NCBI GenBank assembly: GCA_903928635.1
Contig: CAIYRQ010000071.1
Span: 1 to 33,384, forward strand
Source: an uncultured beta proteobacterium
Lineage (GTDB): Bacteria > Pseudomonadota > Gammaproteobacteria > Burkholderiales > Burkholderiaceae_C
Length of the DNA: 33,384 nucleotides
Direction of reading: 5' to 3'
Shown here: one piece after another, positions 8,823 to 17,504 of the stretch
How positions within the stretch are numbered: the stretch's first letter is position 1
How the letters are laid out: each line of letters opens with the position of its first letter
Position numbers and translations under genes: made by a program
The notes under the pieces: generated by a model
Database searches by the model: none
Told to the model about the DNA's origin: nothing
The model's input: only the letters and a program-made list of their open reading frames with translations

Positions 8823-10388
8823 CTATCCCAGTGGCCCCAGATCGTCTCCGTACAAACTGGAGCCCGGACCACGCGCTTCACGGCGGGTTGCCTCGCTCCA
8901 CTCATCGTCTGCGCCGAGTTCCGCAAGTTGCTCAAACGGCAGCGCCTGTTTGACCAAAATCACCGTGCAGGGTGCATCCATCGCCACCTTGATGGGGACG
9001 GTGGCGACAAAGCGCTGTGTCTTCAGCCCGTGCGTGGCCGCGCCCATCACGATCACACTGACCTGGTTGCCGTTGGCGTAGTCGAGCAAAGCCTTGGCTA
9101 CGTCACCGGACTCCAACACATGGCAAGACGTTTGGTGCCCCGGATGGTCCAGCGGCTGGGCCCATTGGTGCAATTGGGTGAGGTAGCGCCGGTGCAACTG
9201 GGTTTCGCTGCGCTCTTCGTGGGTGCTGCTGCTCAAGCTGCTGGGGATCACCGTTACGCATGCCAGCCGGGCGCCCGGGCGCGTGCCCAAGGACCGGGCC
9301 ACCGCCTGTCGCAGCGAATAAAGCGTCGCATCCGTCGCGTCGCGGTAGGGCACAGCCACCATCACGATGGGCACTTCGTCAATTTGTTGCGCCGGCAAGG
9401 GGCTGGGCTGGTAGTGCATGCCCGCAGCCTTGATCCAGCGCTTGAAATGGGTGCGAAACGGCGTGGGCTCCGTGTTGGTGCCCCGTGCAGTGACGTGCAC
9501 TTGCGTGGGGTGAGACAAGTCGAAGGCCAGCAAGGCAGCAGACGCGTAGCGCTTGGCCGCCTCCGGCTCCAGGCAGCGCAACACCACCTCTTGCAGCCAG
9601 GCCGGCAGGTCGCTGCGGCGTTTGCGTGGCGGCACCGGGTCCACCCACAGGCGTTGGCGCATTCCAGCGGCCGTTTGCGGCTCGCCAAAGGGCAGCTCGC
9701 CCGTGCACAGCTGGTACAGCATGACGCCAATCGCAAATACATCGCTGCGCGGGTCTGCACGCACGCCGACCACTTGCTCTGGTGCAATCCAGGCGGGCGA
9801 ACCCACCGCCTTTCGCAGCTGCTCGGCCAACAAGTCGGGGTAGTGCGCATGGTGGGACAAACCGAAGTCCAGCAGCACAGCGGCGCCAAACTCGTTCAAA
9901 GGCGGGTCAGTGGAATTGTCTGCAGACACTCCAGACGCAGGCCGAAACAACACGTTTTGAGGTTTGAGGTCCAAATGCACCGTGTTTTGCAAGTGCAAGG
10001 CATGGGCGGCGCGCGCCATGGCCACGCCCAGGCGGCAAATCACATCGACGTCCAAAGGCTGTGGTGCATCCAACCAATGTTGCAGTGTTCGGCCTTGGAT
10101 GTACTCCATCACCAAGTAGGGCATGCGCTCCAAATCGCCGGCCGCGACAAAGCGCGGTACATGGACGCCTGTGAGCACCTGTTGGATCTGGCACTCCACT
10201 TCAAAGCTAACGATATTTTCTGCACCGTCACCGGTGGCCATGCGCGGCACTTTCATGGCCATGGGAAACCCAGGGTCGTGCGTGCTTTGCGCATAGGTGA
10301 CGTGGTAAATGTGGGCCATGCCGCCGCTGTGAATGCATTCACCGATAGTGAAACCGTTGAGCTCGCTGCCCAGAGTCAGCAGTTTCAT
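8823..10388 (-). CDS. Ser/Thr protein kinase with C-terminal universal stress protein (UspA-like) domain
   Basis: 'GECIHSGGMAHIYHV' glycine loop, 'MAMKVPRM' Lys, 'HLDLKPQNV' catalytic loop, 'LDFGLS', 'SPAWIAPEQ', 'DVFAIGVMLYQLCTGELPF'; C-term 'VPIVMVAVPYRDATDATLYSLRQAV...VIVMGAATHG...TVILVKQ' USP-like. Confidence 0.88.
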   Translation of the reverse strand: MKLLTLGSELNGFTIGECIHSGGMAHIYHVTYAQSTHDPGFPMAMKVPRMATGDGAENIVSFEVECQIQQVLTGVHVPRFVAAGDLERMPYLVMEYIQGRTLQHWLDAPQPLDVDVICRLGVAMARAAHALHLQNTVHLDLKPQNVLFRPASGVSADNSTDPPLNEFGAAVLLDFGLSHHAHYPDLLAEQLRKAVGSPAWIAPEQVVGVRADPRSDVFAIGVMLYQLCTGELPFGEPQTAAGMRQRLWVDPVPPRKRRSDLPAWLQEVVLRCLEPEAAKRYASAALLAFDLSHPTQVHVTARGTNTEPTPFRTHFKRWIKAAGMHYQPSPLPAQQIDEVPIVMVAVPYRDATDATLYSLRQAVARSLGTRPGARLACVTVIPSSLSSSTHEERSETQLHRRYLTQLHQWAQPLDHPGHQTSCHVLESGDVAKALLDYANGNQVSVIVMGAATHGLKTQRFVATVPIKVAMDAPCTVILVKQALPFEQLAELGADDEWSEATRREARGPGSSLYGDDLGPLG

Positions 10389-11143
10389 CGGCCCATCTCC
10401 AGGCGGGAGGCAAACATCTCGGGCAGCCCCGCACGCCGGATGGCGTCTGCGGCAGCCACATGGTCGTAGTGCACCCGGTGGAATGTCAGCACCTGGGCGC
10501 TGGTGTCCAGCAAGGCGTACATCGCCTGCGGGTTGCCGTCGCGCGGCTGGCCCACCGAACCCACGGTAGCCAGCCAATGGCGGTGCCGAGGCACGGGAAT
10601 CGCCATGCCGGCCTGGGGTTGAAAGGGCATGAGCCGCCCCTCTGCGCCCCGGTAATACAAGGTTTGGGCATGCACGTGGCCACCAAACACATAGCGCACC
10701 TCTGGCCATGCCCGTGCAGCATCCAGGCTGGCGGTGGCGGTCAATGCGTCTGTCACATACCGCCAACGCTCGGGTTCATTGACACTGGCGTGAACCAGCA
10801 AAACGGTGTCGACGGCATGGGTGAGTGGCAACTGGGCGAGCCACTGCCGCTGCGCCGGGCTGAGCTGGTCGTGGGTCCATTGCGCGCCCAAGTCGCCTAT
10901 TTTCTGAACGGCGCCAGGGGGCGCGACGGCCACTTCATCGTGGTTGCCACGCAGTACCCAAGCGCCCTCTGCCTGCAGGTCCCTGATGCAATCAATGACT
11001 TCGCCCGGCTGCGCGCCATAGCCCACCATATCGCCCAAGAACGCGAGCTGCTGCGCGCCAAGTCCGCGCGCGTGCGCCAAGCAGGCTTGCAAGGCCTGCA
11101 AATTGCTGTGGATGTCGGAGAGCAGCGCCAGTTTCACGACCAA
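10385..11143 (-). CDS. Metallophosphoesterase (calcineurin-like, YfcE/PrpE-type)
   Basis: 'LLSDIHSN', 'LGDMVGYG', 'LRGNHDEV', 'VFGGHVHAQ' metallophosphatase motifs; stop overlaps the kinase start. Confidence 0.88.
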   Translation of the reverse strand: MVVKLALLSDIHSNLQALQACLAHARGLGAQQLAFLGDMVGYGAQPGEVIDCIRDLQAEGAWVLRGNHDEVAVAPPGAVQKIGDLGAQWTHDQLSPAQRQWLAQLPLTHAVDTVLLVHASVNEPERWRYVTDALTATASLDAARAWPEVRYVFGGHVHAQTLYYRGAEGRLMPFQPQAGMAIPVPRHRHWLATVGSVGQPRDGNPQAMYALLDTSAQVLTFHRVHYDHVAAADAIRRAGLPEMFASRLEMGR

Positions 11144-11218
11144 AGAGTCCGCTTGGAATGATGAAACAACATCATGCCGCAGTTAACTGACGCGGCGATT
11201 TCGGGGTGGTTGGCTTTT

Positions 11219-12031
11219 TTAACCCAGCGTGGCCAGACCGTGCCAGCCTTCCCAGGCCATCCAGGCCGCCACCAGCAGCATCAAGACCACCGACAAATAA
11301 GGCGCTTTGTCCGCCCACTTGCCAAAGCCACCCCAATGCCGCGCGGCATGGCGCACGCTCAAGGCCGCCAGTGCCCCGGACGCAACCATGGTGAGTGCCA
11401 AGCCCAGACTAAAGCCCAGCACCAAGGTCGCCCCCAACGCTACTTGCTTGAGCTGCAGGCACAAGAGGAGCACGGTGATCGAAGCAGGGCATGGGATCAG
11501 GCCGCCGGTCAGACCGAACACCACAATTTGCCCGGTCGTGACCTCTTGCCCTGGCTTGCCAAAGCGCCGCGCAATGTCGTCGGCATGCGCCTGCGCATGG
11601 CTGTCCAACACAGGGCCGTCATGGTCATGGTCATGGTCGTGATTGTGATTGTGATCGTGATCGTGATCGTGGTGATGGTGGTCGTGCACCGCCCGCCCGG
11701 TACGCGCCCACATCCACACAGCGGTACCGGCAATCAACATGCTGGAAACCAGCTGCATATAAGGCTCGCTGGCAGCTGCGTTCCAGTGCTGGCCGAAATA
11801 CAGGCCGCCCATGGCCACCGCCCATACCACGGCAGTGTGCGACAGGGTGGCCGCCAAGCCCAGTAACACTGCCTGTGCCACCGTGCCCCGGATGGCAATG
11901 ATGAACGCCGCCATCACCGTCTTGGAGTGTCCGGGCTCCAACCCATGCAAGGCACCCAGGGCAACGGCGCTGGGAAGGAACAGCCAGGCGCTGGCGCCCC
12001 CTTGCTGCAATAGACTGGATAAATCGTTCAT
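11219..12031 (-). CDS. RcnA-like nickel/cobalt efflux transporter with His/Asp-rich cytoplasmic loop
   Basis: 'ALGALHGLEPGHSKTVMAAFIIAIRGT...ATLSHTAVVW' plus 'HDHHHHDHDHDHNHNHDHDHDHD' loop and 'GLTGGLIPCPASITVLLL'. Confidence 0.87.
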   Translation of the reverse strand: MNDLSSLLQQGGASAWLFLPSAVALGALHGLEPGHSKTVMAAFIIAIRGTVAQAVLLGLAATLSHTAVVWAVAMGGLYFGQHWNAAASEPYMQLVSSMLIAGTAVWMWARTGRAVHDHHHHDHDHDHNHNHDHDHDHDGPVLDSHAQAHADDIARRFGKPGQEVTTGQIVVFGLTGGLIPCPASITVLLLCLQLKQVALGATLVLGFSLGLALTMVASGALAALSVRHAARHWGGFGKWADKAPYLSVVLMLLVAAWMAWEGWHGLATLG

Positions 12032-12076
12032 CTTCCCAGTGTAGATGCGTTGGATCAAGGGTTAACCAGTAGAGAA

Positions 12077-12103
12077 TTAGCACTCTTTGCCGTTGAGTGC
12101 TAA
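12077..12103. promoter_or_regulatory. CIRCE operator (HrcA-binding inverted repeat) upstream of rpoH
   Basis: TTAGCACTC-TTTGCCGTT-GAGTGCTAA: exact match to consensus TTAGCACTC-N9-GAGTGCTAA. Confidence 0.93.
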
Positions 12104-12134
12104 TATTGCGGTCATGGACACAAGGAGTGCTGCA

Positions 12135-13073
12135 ATGTCTTACGCAATCGGAACAACTACCGCGCTGGCCACGGCCAATCCCTGGTCATTGGTGCCGTCG
12201 CTGGGCAATTTGGACGCCTATATCTCTGCGGCCAACCGCATGCCGATGCTCACCTTAGAGGAAGAGCAGCGTTTTGCGCGCCAGTTCAAAGAACACAACG
12301 ACCTGGACGCGGCTGGAAAGCTGGTGCTCTCGCACCTGCGCTTGGTCGTTTCCGTGGCACGGCAGTACCTGGGCTACGGCCTGGCCCATGGCGACTTGAT
12401 CCAGGAAGGCAATGTCGGCCTGATGAAAGCCGTCAAGCGCTTTGACCCGGACCAAGGCGTGCGCCTGGTGAGCTATGCGCTGCACTGGATCAAGGCCGAA
12501 ATCCATGAATACATTCTGAAAAACTGGCGCATGGTCAAGGTGGCGACCACCAAGGCCCAGCGCAAGCTGTTTTTCAACTTGCGCTCCATGAAGCAGCGCT
12601 TCAAATCCGATGACGCCGCGGCCGATTTGGGCACCCACCGCGACACGCTGACCCCTGAGCAAGTCGACGCCATGGCGCGTGAGCTTAACGTCAAGCCGGA
12701 AGAAGTGCTGGAAATGGAGACCCGCCTTTCCGGCGGCGATGTGTTACTTGACCCCACTGCCAGCGAGGACGGCGAAGACGCCTTTGGCCCGATCGCTTAC
12801 CTCACCGACAGCAGCCACGAACCCTTGGCCATGATCGAAGCGCACCGTCGCGACGTGCTGGCCTCGGACGGAATTGCCAGCGCGCTCGAAACACTGGACG
12901 CGCGCAGTCGCCGCATTGTGGAAGAGCGCTGGCTCAAGGTGAACGACGACAACTCAGGCGGCATGACGCTGCATGATCTGGCCGCCGAGTACGGTGTCAG
13001 CGCCGAGCGCATCCGCCAAATCGAGGTGGCGGCCATGAAGAAGATGAAAACGGCGCTGGTCGATTACGCCTAA
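12135..13073 (+). CDS. rpoH: RNA polymerase heat-shock sigma factor (sigma-32)
   Basis: 'LVLSHLRLVVSVARQYLGYGLAHGDLIQEGNVGLMKAVKRFDPDQGVRLVSYALHWIKAEIHEYILKNWRMVKVATTKAQRKLFFNLR'; SD AAGGAG at 12122-12127 before ATG 12135. Confidence 0.95.
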   Translation: MSYAIGTTTALATANPWSLVPSLGNLDAYISAANRMPMLTLEEEQRFARQFKEHNDLDAAGKLVLSHLRLVVSVARQYLGYGLAHGDLIQEGNVGLMKAVKRFDPDQGVRLVSYALHWIKAEIHEYILKNWRMVKVATTKAQRKLFFNLRSMKQRFKSDDAAADLGTHRDTLTPEQVDAMARELNVKPEEVLEMETRLSGGDVLLDPTASEDGEDAFGPIAYLTDSSHEPLAMIEAHRRDVLASDGIASALETLDARSRRIVEERWLKVNDDNSGGMTLHDLAAEYGVSAERIRQIEVAAMKKMKTALVDYA

Positions 13074-13079
13074 TCAAGC

Positions 13080-13688
13080 CTAGTTGCGCAGCAACTGCGC
13101 GATGTCGGCGGCCAACACCGAAGCACCGCTGCCGTAGCGGGTAAACAGGCGCAGTTGCCCCTTGCTGTCGTACACATAGCTGCCCGCGGAATGGTCCATG
13201 GTGTAGCTGGTGGCACTGGCGCCCGGCACCTTTTTGTAATAGATCTTGAACTCCTTGGCGACGGCAGCGAGCTCCTCGGGCGTCGGACGCAAGGCCAGGA
13301 AGCTGGCGTCGAAATTGGCCATGTACGCTTTGAGCAGCTCAGGCGTATCGCGCTCAGGGTCCACGGTGACAAAGAGACCTTGCACGCGGTCGCCATCTTT
13401 GCCCAACAGTTTTTTCACCTCGGCAAGCTCCGCCAACGTAGTGGGACAGACGTCCGGGCATTGGGTGTAACCAAAAAACACCACGACCACCTTGCCCGCA
13501 AAGTCCGACAAGTGCCGCACCTGTCCGTTGTGGTCTGCCAGCGCCACCGCCTTACCGTAGTCAGCGCCGGTGATGTCAATGGAGCTGAATACGGGTTTTT
13601 TCTCGCCGCATGCGGTCAAGTTGCCCGCCAAAAGTGCAGCTGCTGCAAGTGCGGGCAGCGCTTTGAGGAATTGACGCAGAGAGTTCAT
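13080..13688 (-). CDS. SCO1/SenC-family cytochrome oxidase copper chaperone lipoprotein
   Basis: Lipoprotein-like signal ('[10 protein letters not shown]'), '[18 protein letters not shown]' CxxxC motif, '[11 protein letters not shown]'. Confidence 0.93.
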   Translation of the reverse strand: MNSLRQFLKALPALAAAALLAGNLTACGEKKPVFSSIDITGADYGKAVALADHNGQVRHLSDFAGKVVVVFFGYTQCPDVCPTTLAELAEVKKLLGKDGDRVQGLFVTVDPERDTPELLKAYMANFDASFLALRPTPEELAAVAKEFKIYYKKVPGASATSYTMDHSAGSYVYDSKGQLRLFTRYGSGASVLAADIAQLLRN

Positions 13689-14590
13689 AGCAGGTAATGG
13701 TCCAGCAGCAGCGCGGCGAACAAAGCGCTCAAGTGAATCAAGGAAAAGCGAAAGGTCTTGCGCGCCAGAGCATCGGAGTAGTCGCGCATCAGTTGCCATG
13801 CATACCAGCAAAACCCCAGGCTCAGCACCACCGCAGTGGCCAAATACAGCCAGGAGCTCATGCCCAGCATGAACGGCAACAGGCAGGCAGCAAACAACAC
13901 CCAGGTGTAGAGCAGGATCTGCAGGCGGGTGAACTCACTGCCATGCGTCACCGGCAGCATCGGCAGGCCCGACTTGCGGTAATCCTCCACCCGGTACAGT
14001 GCCAGGGCCCAGAAATGCGGCGGCGTCCACAGGAAGATGATGAGAAACAAGACCAAGGCCTCAGGCCCCACATCACCCGTCATGGCAGCCCACCCGAGCA
14101 CGGGCGGCATGGCACCCGAGGCGCCGCCGATCACAATATTCTGCGGCGTCAGAGGTTTGAGGATGACGGTGTAAATCACCGCGTAACCCACAAAAGTGGC
14201 GAAGGTGAGCCACATGGTGAGCGGATTGACGGTCCAGTACAAAATTGCCGAACCCGCCGCAGCCAAGATCGCTGAAAACAGCAAGGTTTGTGTGTTGCTC
14301 AACTCCCCGCGCGCAGTGGGGCGCCACGCGGTGCGCTTCATCTTGGCGTCAATGCCCTGCTCTACGATGCAGTTAAAAGCTGCTGCGGCAGCCGCGACCA
14401 GCCAAATTCCGATACAGGCACGAGCCGCCACGCCCACCTGGTCCAGTGACGGCACGCCCGGCACAGCGAGCACCATGCCAATCAGCGCGCAAAAAACGAT
14501 CAGTTGAATCACGCGTGGCTTGGTCAGCGCATTGAACTGGCGCAGCACAGACAGTGAAGGCGCTGCAGGTGTTGGGTTGAGGTCGGTCAC
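13685..14590 (-). CDS. ctaB: Protoheme IX farnesyltransferase (heme O synthase)
   Basis: '[19 protein letters not shown]', '[20 protein letters not shown]', '[25 protein letters not shown]'; GTG start at 14590 inferred. Confidence 0.93.
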   Translation of the reverse strand: MTDLNPTPAAPSLSVLRQFNALTKPRVIQLIVFCALIGMVLAVPGVPSLDQVGVAARACIGIWLVAAAAAAFNCIVEQGIDAKMKRTAWRPTARGELSNTQTLLFSAILAAAGSAILYWTVNPLTMWLTFATFVGYAVIYTVILKPLTPQNIVIGGASGAMPPVLGWAAMTGDVGPEALVLFLIIFLWTPPHFWALALYRVEDYRKSGLPMLPVTHGSEFTRLQILLYTWVLFAACLLPFMLGMSSWLYLATAVVLSLGFCWYAWQLMRDYSDALARKTFRFSLIHLSALFAALLLDHYLL

Positions 14591-14601
14591 AGAGATACTT
14601 T

Positions 14602-15753
14602 CTAGCTGCGCTTGTTCGCAGAGGAGGTTCGCGGGTGCGCGGATGTCGCGGCCAACAGCCACACCAGGATGGCGCCCAAGGCACCGGCGCCGCCGGTATG
14701 CAGCACGGCAGCCAACAGCGGCCAGCCGAGCACCACATTGCTCAGCCCGGTAGCCAATTGCAAAATCAACAAGGCGAAAAGGCAGCGCACAGGGGTCGCC
14801 AGCGCGGAAATTTTGCGCAACCGCCAGGCCAGCCAAGCCAGTGCGAGTACAGCCACCACTGCGAACAGACGGTGGGACATATGAATCGCTGTGAGCGCCT
14901 GAAAGCTCAAGGGCGAACCATCGCTCGCAAGTCCTAAGGGTCGCCACATTTCAAATCCCTGTGCGAAGTCCGTCATCGGCCACCAACTGCCCTGGCAGGC
15001 CGGGAATTCAGAGCACGCCAGCACCGCGTAATTGGTGCTGACCCAGGCGCCTAAAGCAGCTTGCAACAGCCACACCAACAACACTGCCAGCAGTGCCCCG
15101 CGCATGGACATGGCGATTGGCCAAGCCTTCTGCGAACCCAGTGCCTGTGACTGGCGCACGGCCTGCACTGACAGCAGCGCCAGCAACACGTAGCCGCCCA
15201 ACAGGTGCATGCTGACAATGGCCGGGAACAATTTCATGGTGACCGTTAGCGCGCCGAATGCACCTTGAATGCATACCCACAGCAAGGTGGCAGTTGCCCA
15301 CCAGGGACTGATGTATTGGGCGTCGTCAGTCTCCCGACGGCCCCGCGCCAGGATCCAGGCGCTCACCGCCAAAGCCAGGATGAGCAAACCGACGCTGGAC
15401 GCCAGGTAGCGGTGCACCATTTCAATCCAGGCCTTGCCGTGGGTGACCGGGCCGTCAGGCGACGATGTCTGGGCAATATCGATCGGCACTTGGGCGCCCA
15501 CGGGTGTCGCATGCCCATAGCATCCAGGCCAATCGGGGCAACCGAGGCCACTGTCGGTCAGGCGGGTAAACGCTCCAAAAAGCACCAAGTCAAAAGTCAG
15601 GAACAGGGTCAGCAAGGTCAGTGAATGCATGCGCCCCACAGGCAATGCCCGGCGCTGGCGCCACGCCCACCAGGCCAAGGGCACGGCGGCAACGGCTAGG
15701 CCCACGCCTGCCAGACGCAGCAAAGCCAACCAATCAAAAGATACCGTTTGCAT
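14602..15753 (-). CDS. ctaA: Heme A synthase (COX15/CtaA)
   Basis: '[22 protein letters not shown]', 'EMVHRYLAS', '[12 protein letters not shown]', '[11 protein letters not shown]'. Confidence 0.93.
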   Translation of the reverse strand: MQTVSFDWLALLRLAGVGLAVAAVPLAWWAWRQRRALPVGRMHSLTLLTLFLTFDLVLFGAFTRLTDSGLGCPDWPGCYGHATPVGAQVPIDIAQTSSPDGPVTHGKAWIEMVHRYLASSVGLLILALAVSAWILARGRRETDDAQYISPWWATATLLWVCIQGAFGALTVTMKLFPAIVSMHLLGGYVLLALLSVQAVRQSQALGSQKAWPIAMSMRGALLAVLLVWLLQAALGAWVSTNYAVLACSEFPACQGSWWPMTDFAQGFEMWRPLGLASDGSPLSFQALTAIHMSHRLFAVVAVLALAWLAWRLRKISALATPVRCLFALLILQLATGLSNVVLGWPLLAAVLHTGGAGALGAILVWLLAATSAHPRTSSANKRS

Positions 15754-15781
15754 TGTGGTGTTCTGACGAGGTGCTGACGGC

Positions 15782-16465
15782 TTAACGTCCAGCTTTGTCC
15801 CAGGACTCAGACGCGCGCATCAGGCGTTCCAGATCACGTTTGACTTTGGGCGCCTGCTCGGCACTCAACAATGCAGGAAAACGCATCATCCAATTACCCA
15901 AGGGATCGACGAGGTACAAATGGTCGCTCAGCTTGGAACCTTGTGCTGAACTAAGCCATTTTCGCAATTCTGTGGCGGGCACTCGCAGTACCGTAGCAGT
16001 CTTGAGCGCTGGCAAAATTTCTGCCGGCACCGGAAACGAATCGTCAATCAGCCAAACCCAGTCCAGACGGTCTTTGTCTTTGCCTAAACCTTCGCGCAGT
16101 TGACGCTGCAAGTAGAGGTGGCGGGCACAGATGGCATCACATTGCGCGCCCGCCACACTGATGAGCAACCACTGGTCTTTCAGAGCACGCAAGTTGACCG
16201 GGTTTCCATCCATCGCTTGGGCGATGACATCGGGTAGCGGACGTTGGGGATCGATCAACTCTCCAAAATTGCGCCGCCCTTCTGGCCGAACCACGTAATA
16301 GGTGAGGTAAGACGCGACCACAGGCGCAGCGCACACCAGCAGCACCAGCAACATCTTCCAGCGACCCATGCGCGTTTGCGCAGGTGCAGCCATGGCATGC
16401 GGGTCGGGCATGGAATGCACCGTCAAGCCCAAAGGCTGTTCATCAAAGGCTGGGGGATGGGACAT
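15782..16465 (-). CDS. Membrane-anchored protein of the cytochrome oxidase cluster, function unassigned
   Basis: Single N-terminal TM after 'RMGRWKMLLVLLVCAAPVVASYLTYYVVRPEGRRNFGELI'; located between ctaA and surf1; weak thioredoxin-like resemblance. Confidence 0.7.
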   Translation of the reverse strand: MSHPPAFDEQPLGLTVHSMPDPHAMAAPAQTRMGRWKMLLVLLVCAAPVVASYLTYYVVRPEGRRNFGELIDPQRPLPDVIAQAMDGNPVNLRALKDQWLLISVAGAQCDAICARHLYLQRQLREGLGKDKDRLDWVWLIDDSFPVPAEILPALKTATVLRVPATELRKWLSSAQGSKLSDHLYLVDPLGNWMMRFPALLSAEQAPKVKRDLERLMRASESWDKAGR

Positions 16466-16472
16466 GTTGCGC

Positions 16473-17195
16473 TTATTCCTGAAACCGCGCCGGTACCCGG
16501 CGAATCAATTGAAACCAAAAATACAGGCCGATGATCAGCGCCGCCAGTGCGAACCACTGGAAGGCGTAGCCGTAATGCTTTTCCACGCCCAGTGCCACGG
16601 CGGGCCAATTGCGAAGCAGTCCATCGCTGGCCTCACCTGTTTGGCGAATCGTAAATTCCACCAACGGCAGGCTGGTTTCTCTGCGAAATTGGTCTAGGTC
16701 GAGATTTTGCCGTATGGGTCCGCTCGCTGCCGTGCCGAGCTCGAAAAGCTTAGACGGCGCCGGGGCAATCGTGCCCTCCACCCAGACCAAGCCTGAAGAA
16801 GTCTCCACCTGCGGAATCTGGGTCCGCACCTCGAAGTTGCGCGCTACCCAGCCGCGCTGCACCACCACGACCTGACCGGTCTCCTGCAGGCGCAAGGGCG
16901 TCAACACAAAGAAGCCCACTTTGTCGTTCATTTGGCGGTTATCCAGATACACCGTGTGCGCGGTCTCCCAGGTTCCTGCCACGCGTACCGGCCGGTAGAG
17001 CACTGGCGCACCTTGAGGCATCGCCCGCAAATCCTTCGCAGCAAGGGGTATTTGACCCGCTTGGCTTTGAATCTGGACCTGCATCACTTCCTTCTGCGAA
17101 GCGCGACTGAGCTGCCAAAACCCCAACGCAATGGCCAATCCTGTAAAAAACAAAGTCGCCAGCGTAATGAAATAATACTTTCGAGTGAACTTCAC
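16473..17195 (-). CDS. SURF1-family cytochrome oxidase biogenesis protein
   Basis: 'ALGFWQLSRASQKE', 'PVRVAGTWETAHTVYLDNRQMNDKVGFFVLTPLRL', 'VVVQRGWV', 'YAFQWFALAALIIGLYFWF'; GTG start. Confidence 0.92.
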   Translation of the reverse strand: MKFTRKYYFITLATLFFTGLAIALGFWQLSRASQKEVMQVQIQSQAGQIPLAAKDLRAMPQGAPVLYRPVRVAGTWETAHTVYLDNRQMNDKVGFFVLTPLRLQETGQVVVVQRGWVARNFEVRTQIPQVETSSGLVWVEGTIAPAPSKLFELGTAASGPIRQNLDLDQFRRETSLPLVEFTIRQTGEASDGLLRNWPAVALGVEKHYGYAFQWFALAALIIGLYFWFQLIRRVPARFQE

Positions 17196-17210
17196 AAGAT
17201 AATCCGGGTT

Positions 17211-17432
17211 ATGACCTACCTCGTAAGCCTTGCTTTCTTTGCCATTCTCGCCAGCTTGGCCACTGCCCTGTTTTTCATGCTGCGTGGATCAAACAGTGGC
17301 CCGCGTCAATCGCGGCGCATGGCGCGCGCGCTTGCACTGCGCGTGGGGGTCTCTATTTTGCTGTTTGCAGGGATCTTGTTGTCATGGAAGTTGGGACTCA
17401 TTCACCCGACCGGCATTCCGGCGGGAACATAA
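17211..17432 (+). CDS. Twin-transmembrane protein (DUF2909-like)
   Basis: 73-aa ORF with two TM segments: MTYLVSLAFFAILASLATALFFMLRG...MARALALRVGVSILLFAGILLSWKLGLIHPTGIP. Confidence 0.75.
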   Translation: MTYLVSLAFFAILASLATALFFMLRGSNSGPRQSRRMARALALRVGVSILLFAGILLSWKLGLIHPTGIPAGT

Positions 17433-17461
17433 AACCCAGCCACCGCTTCAACCCATCAAAC

Positions 17462-17487
17462 AAAAAGGCACCGAGCGGTGCCTTTTT
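17462..17487. terminator. Bidirectional intrinsic terminator between convergent genes
   Basis: AAAAAGGCACC-GAGC-GGTGCCTTTTT, perfect 11-bp stem with A/T tracts both sides. Confidence 0.9.
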
Positions 17488-17504
17488 CGTTCGTAGAAGG
17501 CTGT

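Noticed and set aside
8607-10469. 620-aa plus-strand ORF antisense to the kinase
   Set aside because: Opposite strand carries unmistakable kinase motifs; this translation has no recognisable domain
12087-12134. Longer rpoH N-terminus (starts at 12087 or 12114)
   Set aside because: The 12087 start lies inside the CIRCE spacer/right arm; ATG 12135 has a well-placed AAGGAG SD, although 12114 cannot be fully excluded
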